From Azonexus sp. (GTDB lineage Bacteria; Pseudomonadota; Gammaproteobacteria; Burkholderiales; Rhodocyclaceae), in NCBI RefSeq assembly GCF_023150235.1, contig NZ_JAKLLH010000004.1:78127-142126 (forward strand): 64,000 bases of DNA. Reading direction: 5' to 3'. Position numbers and translations under genes: made by a program. Shown here one piece after another: positions 1 to 7,641 of this stretch. The notes under the pieces were generated by a model, which ran no database searches, was not told the DNA's origin, and saw nothing but the letters and a program-made list of their open reading frames with translations. Position 1 is the stretch's first letter. Each line of letters begins with the position of its first letter.

Positions 1-595
1 AGCGGCTCTCGAATTGCAGTGCCAGCGAGCGGAAAAACGCCAGGTCGTCGTCTGGCCCGCCTTGCTCGATGGCCTGCGGCGGTAGCGGGCGCGCCGCAGG
101 CGGCATGGGCGAACCGCTGATCGGACGAAAGCCGGTGACCGCCTCGATCAGGTCGGCCGCCAGTGGATCCAGCCTCTCTGCCGGTGCGCGGGAAACTTCC
201 TCCAGGCCGCGCAGCAGCGTCTCCAGGCGCAAATGCTCAAGCGAACGGCCCGCCAGCGTGGCATCGGTCGCCAATTCCAGACGGTCGACCGAGAGCAGGA
301 TCAGTTCGGCGAGGAGCTCCGAGAAGGGGAACTCGCCATCGCGAAAACGCGACATCAGGCTTTCGATCGGATGGGCGAGAAGCACCCCGATCTGGAATTT
401 GCAGAGCGCCGCATCGCCCTTGATGTTGTGAATCGCCCGGAAAAGATCGGCCGTGACCTCGCGGTCGGCGGCACCGCCCTTCAGCCGGGTTACATCGCGC
501 TCGACCTGCGGCGCGCGGTCGCTCAGCACATCGGCGAATTCTTCCATTGCCTCGCGGTCCTGGATGGCCGGGGCGGTAAATGAACGCGTGTTCAT
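1..595 (-). CDS. Hpt-domain signalling protein, C-terminus outside window
   Basis: This is the 5' part of a minus-strand gene that runs off the left edge; about 198 residues are visible. The start is the ATG at 595, preceded by a purine-rich GGGAGAA on the coding strand. Residues about 50-65 read FRAIHNIKGDAALC, the histidine phosphotransfer signature (H followed by KG.A) of Hpt domains, which relay phosphate between sensor kinases and response regulators. A low-complexity Pro/Ala linker follows near residue 165, and then a new domain begins (DDDLAFFRSLALQF) whose identity cannot be decided here; an output domain such as HD-GYP is possible but unproven. It is divergent from ispB. Confidence 0.6.
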   Translation of the reverse strand, partial: MNTRSFTAPAIQDREAMEEFADVLSDRAPQVERDVTRLKGGAADREVTADLFRAIHNIKGDAALCKFQIGVLLAHPIESLMSRFRDGEFPFSELLAELILLSVDRLELATDATLAGRSLEHLRLETLLRGLEEVSRAPAERLDPLAADLIEAVTGFRPISGSPMPPAARPLPPQAIEQGGPDDDLAFFRSLALQFESR

Positions 596-710
596 GGTGA
601 TTCTCCCTGCGACGCAGTCAATGGTGGGTGAAGCTGCTGTTTTTGCCAGTTTAGCCGAAAGCCGCCCTTCTTCGTGCGATTCGGCGATCCCGGCGCGCTC
701 TTGCCAACCC

Positions 711-740
711 TTGACGCCAGGGTATCCGGGCGCCTAACAT
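711..740 (+). promoter_or_regulatory. Probable sigma70 promoter of ispB
   Basis: TTGACG (711-716) and TAACAT (735-740) are separated by 18 bases and lie about 30 bases before the ispB GTG start. This is inferred from consensus similarity only. Confidence 0.4.
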
Positions 741-768
741 TCCGCGCTTCGCCAATGGGTTACCCACC

Positions 769-1737
769 GTGACACTGGAACAGCTTTACGCCCTGATCGG
801 GCAGGACATGAAGGCCGTCGATGCGGTCATCCGCGAACGGCTTCATTCGGATGTCGTTCTGGTCAGGCAGGTGGCGGAGTACATCATCAACAGCGGCGGC
901 AAACGCATGCGCCCGGCCTTGCTGTTGCTGGTTGCCGGAGCGCTCGCCTACCGTGGAACCCGGCATCACGAACTGGCCGCCGTCGTCGAGTTCATTCACA
1001 CCGCTACCCTCCTTCACGACGATGTGGTCGACGAGTCGGCCTTGCGCCGTGGTCGCGATACGGCCAATGCCGCCTTTGGCAACGCCGCCAGCGTGCTGGT
1101 CGGTGATTTCCTCTATTCGCGTGCCTTCCAGATGATGGTTGCAGTGGATGACATGCGCGTCATGCGGGTCCTCTCGGATGCGACCAATGTCATCGCCGAG
1201 GGCGAAGTCCTGCAGTTGATGAACTGCCATGACGCCGATGTCGACGAAGCGCGCTACATGCAGGTCATCCACTACAAGACAGCCAAGCTGTTCGAGGCAG
1301 CAGCCCGTCTGGGGGCCATTCTCTGTGCCGCCCCTCCCGAACTGGAAGAGGCGGTGGCCAGCTACGGGATGCACCTCGGTACCGCCTTCCAGCTGATCGA
1401 CGATGTCCTTGATTATTCCGGTCAGGAAGCAGATACCGGCAAACATCTGGGAGACGACCTGGCCGAGGGCAAACCGACCTTGCCGCTGATCTACGTCATG
1501 CAACACGGCACGCCGGAGCAGGCGGCCTGTGTGCGTGAGGCCATCGAGACCGGTGGTCGCGATGCTTTCCCCGAAGTTCTCGCCGCCATTCGCGCCACCG
1601 GGGCGCTGGGGCATGCCCGCATCTGTGCTCAGCGCGAGGCAGATGCCGCCAGGGCCGCAATTTCCGGGCTGGGGGCTTCCCAATACCGCGAAGCCCTGCT
1701 AGAATTGTGCTTCTTCGCTGTTGAGAGAAACCACTAA
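769..1737 (+). CDS. ispB: Octaprenyl diphosphate synthase (polyprenyl synthetase)
   Basis: A 322-residue trans-polyprenyl synthase that elongates farnesyl diphosphate with isopentenyl diphosphate to give the C40 side chain of ubiquinone. Both Asp-rich Mg/diphosphate-binding motifs are present: DDVVD at residues 84-88 within LLHDDVVDES, and DDVLD near 212-216. The GGKRMRP substrate motif lies near residue 44. The length is normal for IspB. The GTG at 769 is chosen because the nearby upstream ATG (755) is out of frame. The gene stands alone, followed after 16 bases by tRNA-Pro, an arrangement familiar in betaproteobacteria. Confidence 0.93.
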   Translation: MTLEQLYALIGQDMKAVDAVIRERLHSDVVLVRQVAEYIINSGGKRMRPALLLLVAGALAYRGTRHHELAAVVEFIHTATLLHDDVVDESALRRGRDTANAAFGNAASVLVGDFLYSRAFQMMVAVDDMRVMRVLSDATNVIAEGEVLQLMNCHDADVDEARYMQVIHYKTAKLFEAAARLGAILCAAPPELEEAVASYGMHLGTAFQLIDDVLDYSGQEADTGKHLGDDLAEGKPTLPLIYVMQHGTPEQAACVREAIETGGRDAFPEVLAAIRATGALGHARICAQREADAARAAISGLGASQYREALLELCFFAVERNH

Positions 1738-1753
1738 GGTTCTCGGCAGAAGT

Positions 1754-1830
1754 CGGAGTGTAGCTCAGCCTGGTAGAGCACTGCGTTCGGGACGCAGGGG
1801 TCGCATGTTCGAATCATGTCACTCCGACCA
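1754..1830 (+). tRNA. tRNA-Pro (anticodon CGG)
   Basis: A 77-base cloverleaf with acceptor stem CGGAGTG pairing with CACTCCG, discriminator A and an encoded CCA end. The anticodon arm CTGCG-TTCGGGA-CGCAG places CGG in the loop, reading proline CCG codons. The T arm contains GTTCGAATC. It follows ispB directly and is followed by an intrinsic terminator. Confidence 0.95.
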
Positions 1831-1835
1831 ACATG

Positions 1836-1877
1836 AACCCTCGTATATCGATCGATTGCGAGGGTTTTTGTTTTTTT
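1836..1877 (+). terminator. Intrinsic terminator after tRNA-Pro
   Basis: AACCCTCG (1836-1843) pairs with CGAGGGTT (1859-1866) and is followed by a T-rich run to 1877, just downstream of the tRNA. Confidence 0.75.
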
Positions 1878-1898
1878 GCTCCCGGCGAGGTCACCGCG

Positions 1899-2117
1899 AT
1901 GAAATACCTGCTCCTGCTGCTTTTGGTCGCTGTTCTGTGGTGGTTCCTGCGGCGTTCGTCGCGCTCCGTGCCTGAGCGGGCGGATGTCCGGCCGCAGGTG
2001 GTCGAGGATATCCGTCGTTGCGACCATTGCGGTGTCCATTTCCCCGTTAGCGATGGCGAAGAAGTGGCTGGCCGTTACTACTGCTGCAGCGAGCATCGCC
2101 GGGCTGCCGGGCAGTGA
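1899..2117 (+). CDS. PP0621-family small membrane protein with zinc-ribbon-like cysteines
   Basis: A 72-residue protein. It starts with a hydrophobic segment (residues about 2-17, leucine-rich) that should anchor it in the inner membrane, followed by a short basic stretch and a cytoplasmic tail carrying C41-x2-C44 and C62-C63 with H66, a likely metal-binding ribbon. Proteins of this kind (PP0621 family) commonly sit immediately before pilS in betaproteobacteria; their function is unknown. The ATG at 1899 is preferred over an upstream ATG (1833) because that one lies inside the terminator. The stop overlaps the pilS GTG start by 4 bases, so the two are probably translationally coupled. Confidence 0.8.
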   Translation: MKYLLLLLLVAVLWWFLRRSSRSVPERADVRPQVVEDIRRCDHCGVHFPVSDGEEVAGRYYCCSEHRRAAGQ

Positions 2118-3718
2118 GGCGCGACTGGCTGTCCTCCACCTGGGAGGCCAACTGGCGTTCCTTCCAGTATTTCAACCTCTATCGCCTGATCCTGACGGCG
2201 CTTTTTTTCCTGGCCATTGTGACGCCGGGCGATTGGGTCATCCGTCCGCTCGGGCTGCCGACCCAGGGGCTGATGTTTCCGGTAGCCTTCTACGGGGTGC
2301 TCGTGGTCGCCGGTTTGCTGCTCTCCATTCACTGGCAGCAACATTTCAATACTCAGCTATCGATGCAGGTCCTGGTCGATGTGCTGGTATCCGGCCTGTT
2401 GCTGCATCGTGCCGGCGGGGTGGTCAGCGGCCTCGGAGTCCTGATGCTGGTCAGCCTGGCGGCGGCGAGCCTGGTCGGTCGTGGACGGCTGGTCCTCTTC
2501 TATGCCGCGCAAGGCACCCTGGCACTACTGACCGCCCAGGTGGCGCTGATCCTGAACAACGAGGCGGATTTCTCCTCCCTGTTTCATGCGGGTCTGATTT
2601 CGGCGGCTTTTTTCGCGACGGCGATTCTTGCCCGCTTGCTCGGGCAACGCCTGATGGCCAACGAAGAACTGGCAAAAAGACGGGGTGTCGCGCTCGAAAA
2701 TCAGATACGGATCAGCCAGCGTGTGGTTGAGCGAATGCAGGATGGCGTGCTCATTGTCGCCCGTGGTGGCCGGGTAGTGCGTAACAATCCGATGGCGGCG
2801 CAGATGTTGGGGGCGGGGGGGGACGGCATGGTCCGCCTGCCCATGGCGGTCGATGCCGGCCTGGCGGCGTGGCGTACCGGCAGTGGGCCGGCCAGTATCG
2901 AATTTTCCCTGCCGCAGGCTGGGGAGTGGCGCGCGCGTTTCGAGTCTACCGACAGCAGCGATGGCGAAGCCCTGATTTTTTTCGAGGACCTCGGGCATGT
3001 CCGGGCGCAGGCGCAGCAACTCAAGCTGGCAGCCCTGGGGCGCCTGACGGCAAGTATCGCTCACGAAATACGCAATCCCCTGGCCTCGATTGCCCATGCC
3101 GGCGAGCTATTGCGTGAGGAGTGCCGTGACGAATTGCAATTGCGCTTGCTGCGCATCGTCGGAGACAACGTTGCCCGTCTTGACCGTATCGTGCGCGATG
3201 TGCTCGATCTGGGGCGGCAGCGCCAGGCCACGCCGGAATGTTTGCCACTCGGCGAATTCTGTCGTGCATTTCTTGAAGAATTTTCAGCCAGCGAGCGCTT
3301 GCCCACGGTGAGGATCGGTTTCGGCGACGCCAGCGATCTCCGCCTCTATTTCGATCCATCGCAATTGCACCAGGTGTTATGGAATTTGCTGGTCAATGCG
3401 GTGCGCTATGCTTCGGACCGGCCGGGGGCGGTACAGCTTGCAATCCTCCCGGGCAACCTGCCGGGGCGGGTAGAATTGCACTTGAGGGACGATGGTCCCG
3501 GGGTCTCGCCGGCAGACAGGGAGAAGATATTCGAGCCCTTTTTTACCCGGCATCATCAGGGGACCGGATTGGGGCTGTTCATCGCGCGCGAATTGTGCGC
3601 TGCCAATGGCGCGACGCTGGACCTGCTTCCAGGGGAAGGCGGTGCGCATTTCATCATTGCGGGGAGGGGAGGGCCGTGTCGGCAGCCAGAAACGAACGTA
3701 GCGGGCGACCTGCCATGA
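2114..3718 (+). CDS. pilS: Sensor histidine kinase PilS (type IV pilus two-component system)
   Basis: A 534-residue membrane kinase. About six hydrophobic helices occupy residues 20-185. A short PAS-like sensor region follows (about 195-290), then a HisKA domain with phospho-acceptor H317 in SIAHEIRNP, and a HATPase domain with the N box (LWNLLVNAVRYA), DDGPG and GTGLGLF motifs. In Pseudomonas and relatives PilS senses pilin in the membrane and phosphorylates PilR to control pilA with sigma54. The GTG start overlaps the PP0621-type gene, and the stop overlaps the pilR ATG (ATGA), so the three form one operon. Confidence 0.88.
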   Translation: MRRDWLSSTWEANWRSFQYFNLYRLILTALFFLAIVTPGDWVIRPLGLPTQGLMFPVAFYGVLVVAGLLLSIHWQQHFNTQLSMQVLVDVLVSGLLLHRAGGVVSGLGVLMLVSLAAASLVGRGRLVLFYAAQGTLALLTAQVALILNNEADFSSLFHAGLISAAFFATAILARLLGQRLMANEELAKRRGVALENQIRISQRVVERMQDGVLIVARGGRVVRNNPMAAQMLGAGGDGMVRLPMAVDAGLAAWRTGSGPASIEFSLPQAGEWRARFESTDSSDGEALIFFEDLGHVRAQAQQLKLAALGRLTASIAHEIRNPLASIAHAGELLREECRDELQLRLLRIVGDNVARLDRIVRDVLDLGRQRQATPECLPLGEFCRAFLEEFSASERLPTVRIGFGDASDLRLYFDPSQLHQVLWNLLVNAVRYASDRPGAVQLAILPGNLPGRVELHLRDDGPGVSPADREKIFEPFFTRHHQGTGLGLFIARELCAANGATLDLLPGEGGAHFIIAGRGGPCRQPETNVAGDLP

Positions 3719-5034
3719 ATCGCGTCCTTGTCGTCGACGACGAGGCCGATATCCGCGAGCTGATCGACCTGACGCTGTTGCGCATGGGTTTGGCCGCCGA
3801 ATGCGTCGGTTCCGTAGCCGAGGCGCGGGCGGCGCTGGCGGTGGGGGGCTTCGATTTGTGCCTGACCGACATGCGTCTGCCGGATGGTGAGGGACTGGAA
3901 ATCGTCCGTTACATTCTTGAGCATTGCCCGCGCCTGCCGGTTGCGGTAATTACTGCTTACGGCAGTGCCGAGAACGCCGTGGCCGCGCTCAAGGCAGGGG
4001 CTTTCGATTACCTGGCCAAGCCGGTAGGGCTGGAGCAGTTGCGGACCCTGATCAAATCGGCCCTGCGTTTGCCCGAGGCCTTGCCGGAAAATGGAGCACG
4101 GGACTTGCTTCTCGGTCATTCCGCCGCCATGCAACAGGTACGGGAAACCATTGCCAAGCTCGCTCGCAGCCAGGCGCCGGTTTATATCTCCGGCGAATCC
4201 GGCAGCGGCAAGGAACTGGCGGCGCGCCAGGTGCACGCCCTGGGGACGCGGAGCGGAGCGGCATTTGTACCGGTGAATTGCGGGGCGATTCCAGACAATC
4301 TGATGGAGAGCGAGTTTTTCGGCTATCGCAAGGGGGCGTTTACCGGCGCGGATAGCGACCGGGAGGGCTTTTTCCAGGCGGCCGGCGGCGGTACCTTGTT
4401 TCTTGACGAAGTCGCCGATCTGCCCTTGGCCATGCAGGTCAAGTTGCTGCGCGCCATTCAGGAAAAAAAGGTGCGCAAGGTTGGTAGTGTGGTCGAGGAG
4501 CCGGTTGATGTAAGAATCATCTGTGCCACGCACAAGAATCTCCGCGAATGTGTCGAGAAGGGGCTCTTTCGTCAGGATCTCTATTACCGGCTCAATGTCA
4601 TCGAGCTGCACATGCCACCCTTGCGCGAACGCCCGGAGGACATTCCGGAGCTGGTCGTTTCCTTGTTGCGGCGGCAACTTGGCGAGCAGGGGCCAAGCCT
4701 GACGCCGGAGGCCATGGCCCAACTGCAGCACTATGCCTTCCCCGGCAACGTGCGCGAGCTGGAAAACATCCTCGAGCGCGCCGTGGCCTTGGCCGGGGGG
4801 GAGTATATCGAGCCCTGCGACCTGCGGCTCGACCCGGCCTGCGGAACGAGCCGGCAGGAGGCTTCGGCGGGCCATGTGGCGGAGAGTCTTGAAGACTACC
4901 TCAATCGCCTGGAGCGTGAGGCCATTGTCGAAGCCCTGCGCCAGTGCGACGGTCATCACACGGCGGCCGCTCGTCTACTCGGGCTCAATCTTCGTTCCCT
5001 GCGCTATCGGCTTGAACGGCTGGGTGTCGAATGA
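3715..5034 (+). CDS. pilR: Sigma54-dependent response regulator PilR
   Basis: A 439-residue NtrC-class activator. The receiver domain (residues 1-120) has phospho-acceptor D52 in LTDMRLPDG. The AAA+ domain has Walker A GESGSGKE at about 160, the sigma54-contacting GAFTGA loop at 207-212 and the Walker B LFLDE. A Fis-type helix-turn-helix ends the protein (AAARLLGLNLRSLRYRL). The start is the ATG at 3715, whose first residues MNRVLVVDDEAD match receiver domains; the reading frame is open further upstream but that part is inside pilS. It partners PilS and should activate pilin transcription. Confidence 0.92.
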   Translation: MNRVLVVDDEADIRELIDLTLLRMGLAAECVGSVAEARAALAVGGFDLCLTDMRLPDGEGLEIVRYILEHCPRLPVAVITAYGSAENAVAALKAGAFDYLAKPVGLEQLRTLIKSALRLPEALPENGARDLLLGHSAAMQQVRETIAKLARSQAPVYISGESGSGKELAARQVHALGTRSGAAFVPVNCGAIPDNLMESEFFGYRKGAFTGADSDREGFFQAAGGGTLFLDEVADLPLAMQVKLLRAIQEKKVRKVGSVVEEPVDVRIICATHKNLRECVEKGLFRQDLYYRLNVIELHMPPLRERPEDIPELVVSLLRRQLGEQGPSLTPEAMAQLQHYAFPGNVRELENILERAVALAGGEYIEPCDLRLDPACGTSRQEASAGHVAESLEDYLNRLEREAIVEALRQCDGHHTAAARLLGLNLRSLRYRLERLGVE

Positions 5035-5054
5035 AGCTGAAGTTTGAAGCAGCG

Positions 5055-5206
5055 GTTTTGACGCAGATGACGCGGACCCATCGCTGATGGTGCGGATTTT
5101 TCGGCATTTGGAACGTATGCGGGTGCTCACCTGGCGGGTGCTTTGGAAACGCCGGGACAAATCATTGGAAAATCTGCGTGTATCAGCGGAGCCTGCGTCT
5201 AAACCG
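5055..5206. repeat. Inverted pair of a degenerate ~45-bp repeat
   Basis: The segment 5055-5101 on the minus strand (AAAAATCCGCACCATCAGCG...) and the segment 5169-5206 on the plus strand (AAAATCTGCGTGTATCAGCG...) are diverged copies of one sequence facing each other downstream of pilR. No gene is visible. It may end pilR transcription, but no T-run follows. Confidence 0.5.
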
Positions 5207-5217
5207 AGGTGTTCAGG

Positions 5218-5383
5218 AGCAAGAAATTAGCGACAGGCATTCATGCCTGTCGGTCAAACATGTTTGGGAAGGGGTTTGCATCCCCTCCCAAAACGGTCGC
5301 CTGAAACCCCGGCCTTCAGGCCGGGGTCGGCTCCCACCGCCCTGAAGGGCGGGGTTCCAAACCGGAGTTAATCTTACGATGAA
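5218..5383 (+). repeat. 166-bp palindrome-rich element, copy A (REP/PATE-like)
   Basis: This is one of two copies in the window; copy B is at 13298-13463 in reverse orientation with only 3 differing bases seen by eye. It contains four consecutive hairpins: GACAGGCA/TGCCTGTC, GGGAAGGGG/TCCCCTCCC, CCCCGGCC/GGCCGGGG and CCGCCC/GGGCGG. There is no open reading frame. Sub-terminal hairpins of this style are typical of IS200/IS605 ends and of non-autonomous derivatives moved by TnpA/RAYT-type transposases. The right end covers the ATG of ampD. Confidence 0.8.
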
Positions 5384-5978
5384 TGGAGCGGGCGAGACTG
5401 GTCAGTCTTCCTTGTCCTGGCGGGCGGATGGCTGGCTGCTCGGCGCGCGCTGGTGCCTGTCGCCCAATTTCAGCTTACGGCCGGCGTCGACCGTGGTTGA
5501 CCTGGTGGTGCTGCACAATATCAGTTTGCCGCCGGGGCAGTTCTCCGGGCGCTGGGTCGAGGCTTTTTTCCAGAACCGCTTGCCTGCTACGGTCGACCCG
5601 TATTTTGCGCAGATTTCCGCGTTGCAGGTCTCGGCGCATTTTTATATCCGCCGCGACGGCGAGTTGGTTCAATGCGTCGCCACCGATCGGCGGGCTTGGC
5701 ACGCGGGGCAATCGCAGTGGCTGGGGCGGGATAACTGCAACGATTACTCGCTCGGGATCGAACTGGCTGGCTCCGACGACCAGCCTTTCAGCGCCGCCCA
5801 GTACGCCAGCCTGTGGGCGCTGCTGGCAGCCCTCCGCGAGCGTTATCCGTTGACCGCGATTGCCGGCCATGAGCATGTCGCGCCGGGGCGCAAGAGCGAC
5901 CCCGGCCCGTATTTCGACTGGGCTGCGCTGCGTGCCCGTCACCCGGACCTGCGCTTACCGCCCGAAGTAGCTGCGTAG
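5379..5978 (+). CDS. ampD: 1,6-anhydro-N-acetylmuramyl-L-alanine amidase AmpD
   Basis: A 199-residue cytoplasmic zinc amidase that removes the stem peptide from anhydro-muropeptides during cell-wall recycling; its loss derepresses AmpC in bacteria that carry ampR-ampC. Expected zinc ligands are H46 (VLHNIS), H164 (GHEHVAPG) and D174 (KSDPGP). The N-terminal motif GWLLGAR is typical. The ATG at 5379 and its GGAG ribosome site (5364-5367) lie inside the end of a mobile repeat element, so the native start may have been replaced; a TTG slightly downstream is the alternative. Its 3' end overlaps the convergent aminotransferase by 24 bases. Confidence 0.9.
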   Translation: MNGAGETGQSSLSWRADGWLLGARWCLSPNFSLRPASTVVDLVVLHNISLPPGQFSGRWVEAFFQNRLPATVDPYFAQISALQVSAHFYIRRDGELVQCVATDRRAWHAGQSQWLGRDNCNDYSLGIELAGSDDQPFSAAQYASLWALLAALRERYPLTAIAGHEHVAPGRKSDPGPYFDWAALRARHPDLRLPPEVAA

Positions 5979-7145
5979 CCGCTCGACCGCTTCGGCCAAG
6001 CGAGGAATACTGGTCGTATAAGCGAAGCGGATGTGACGTTCGGGTTGATTGCTGCCGAAATCCAGCCCCGGTGTTGCCGCTACCCCGGCTTTTTCCAGTA
6101 GGTCGCGGGCTAGCGCAAAGCTGTCGGTGGCGAGCGCCGAACAGTCGCAGTAAAGGTAGAAGGCGCCTTCCGGGCGTGCGACCACGCGCAAGCCGAGCGC
6201 TTCCAGCGCCGGCGCGAGAAAGTCGCGGCGGGCGCGGAATTCGGCGCGCCGGGCTTCAAGCAAGGCGATGGTTTCCGGGGCAAAGGCCGCGAGTGCGGCA
6301 TGTTGTGCAATGGTTGGCGGGCACAGGGTCAGGTTTTGCGCGAGCTTCTCGACGGCGCGGACGTAGGCCTCCGGAATCACCATCCAGCCGAGGCGCCAGC
6401 CGGTCATCTGGAAATATTTCGAGAAGCTGTTGATGACCCAGATATCGTCTCCGGCGGCGCAGGCCGTCGGTGTTTCTCCACCGTCGGCGGCTTCCGGGTA
6501 GGTCAACCCGTGGTAAATCTCATCGACCAGGAAATGCCCGCGGCGCTGTCGGATGCTGTCGGCCAGAGCCTTGATCTGCCCCAGGCTGAGCAGGGTTCCG
6601 GTCGGATTGGCCGGCGAGGCGACCAGCAGGCCGGCGGTGCGTTCGTTCCAGGCAGCCGCGACCTGTTCCGGCGTCGGCTGGAAGTTGCTTTCGGGCCCCA
6701 CCGGCAAGGCACACGGTCGACCTTCGTAAGTGCGCAAAATGTGACGATTGCAAGGATAGCCGGGATCGGCCAGCAGCCACTCGCTACCGGGGTTGGCCAG
6801 GCAGGCGAAGGCCAGGTTGAGCGCCCCGGACGCGCCGGCAGTGACCGCGATGCGACTCGCCGGTACCTCGACGCCGTAGCGCGTACGGTAGAAATCGGAG
6901 ATTGCCGTCCGCAGCTCGGGTAGGCCGAGAGCCGGTGTGTACAGAGTCTGGCCGGCGCGGATCGCGGCGATGGCGGCATCGGCAATCGGCGGTGGGGTCG
7001 GGAAGTCGGGCTCGCCTACTTCCATGTGGATGATGTCGCGGCCTTCCGCTTCCAGCTGGCGAGCTCGGGTCAGCAGCTCGACGACGTGGAAGGGTTCGAT
7101 GTCCTTGAGACGCTCGGCGGCGGGTGGGGGTGTCAATGAGTTCAT
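5955..7145 (-). CDS. PLP-dependent class I/II aminotransferase
   Basis: A 396-residue fold-type I aminotransferase. Visible features are the N-terminal IIHMEVGEPDFPTP segment, the YTPALGLPELR region, the NPTGT motif, and the PLP-binding lysine in NSFSKYFQMTGWRLGW. The substrate cannot be read from sequence; an aspartate or aromatic type is likely. The start is set at ATG 7145 (MNSLTPP), since the longer reading begins inside the upstream speD. It lies 7 bases after speD on the same strand, so the two are probably co-transcribed. Confidence 0.85.
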   Translation of the reverse strand: MNSLTPPPAAERLKDIEPFHVVELLTRARQLEAEGRDIIHMEVGEPDFPTPPPIADAAIAAIRAGQTLYTPALGLPELRTAISDFYRTRYGVEVPASRIAVTAGASGALNLAFACLANPGSEWLLADPGYPCNRHILRTYEGRPCALPVGPESNFQPTPEQVAAAWNERTAGLLVASPANPTGTLLSLGQIKALADSIRQRRGHFLVDEIYHGLTYPEAADGGETPTACAAGDDIWVINSFSKYFQMTGWRLGWMVIPEAYVRAVEKLAQNLTLCPPTIAQHAALAAFAPETIALLEARRAEFRARRDFLAPALEALGLRVVARPEGAFYLYCDCSALATDSFALARDLLEKAGVAATPGLDFGSNQPERHIRFAYTTSIPRLAEAVERLRSYFGR

Positions 7146-7152
7146 GCGGGGA

Positions 7153-7566
7153 CTAGAAAATCGGAGGGGCGCCAATGCTGCGGCGGGAAAGTTGCTTGCA
7201 GTCGCTGTGCGTCGGCAGGAAGAGCTGGCGCATGCGTTCGACCAATGCCGCGCCCTTGGCGGTATTGTCGTTCAGGTGATTGCAGACATAAACGTCGAGG
7301 GCGACGAAGTGCTGCTCGGGCCAGGTGTGCACCGACAGATGCGACTCCGCCAGCAGCACCACGCCGGTCACGCCGACCGGATCGAACTGGTGGAACAGGC
7401 TGCCGACGATGCTCAGGCCGACTTCGCGGCAGGCGCTGGCGCAGAGGTCTTCGAGTTGCTGGCGGGCGGTGAGCAATTCCGGGAGGCAGGCGCAGCCGGA
7501 GAAATCCAGGGTCCAGTGTTGTCCGCGGACTTCAGGGGGCGTCGGACCGGGCGCTTCAAGCGGCAT
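7153..7566 (-). CDS. speD: S-adenosylmethionine decarboxylase proenzyme (polyamine synthesis)
   Basis: A 137-residue prokaryotic AdoMetDC. The motif LLAESHLSVHTWPE contains the serine at which the proenzyme self-cleaves to create the pyruvoyl cofactor, together with the conserved HTWPE. The product, decarboxylated AdoMet, supplies the aminopropyl group for spermidine. The length fits the small bacterial SpeH/SpeD group. It is preceded by the pckG terminator and followed at once by an aminotransferase. Confidence 0.9.
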   Translation of the reverse strand: MPLEAPGPTPPEVRGQHWTLDFSGCACLPELLTARQQLEDLCASACREVGLSIVGSLFHQFDPVGVTGVVLLAESHLSVHTWPEQHFVALDVYVCNHLNDNTAKGAALVERMRQLFLPTHSDCKQLSRRSIGAPPIF

Positions 7567-7590
7567 GGTGTCGATCTCTTGGCGAAAGGA

Positions 7591-7621
7591 AAAAAGGCCG
7601 CAGATTGCTCTGCGGCCTTTT
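7591..7621 (-). terminator. Intrinsic terminator downstream of pckG
   Basis: A perfect 13-bp stem (AAAAGGCCGCAGA / TCTGCGGCCTTTT, loop TTGC) lies between the pckG stop and the speD start. On the minus strand it ends in a T-run, and A/T symmetry allows two-way action. Confidence 0.85.
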
Positions 7622-7641
7622 CGAGTGATGCCGGAACGATC

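Noticed and set aside
3379-3714. N-terminal extension of pilR
   Set aside because: The extra 112 residues lie in pilS coding sequence; the receiver domain begins exactly at the ATG at 3715.
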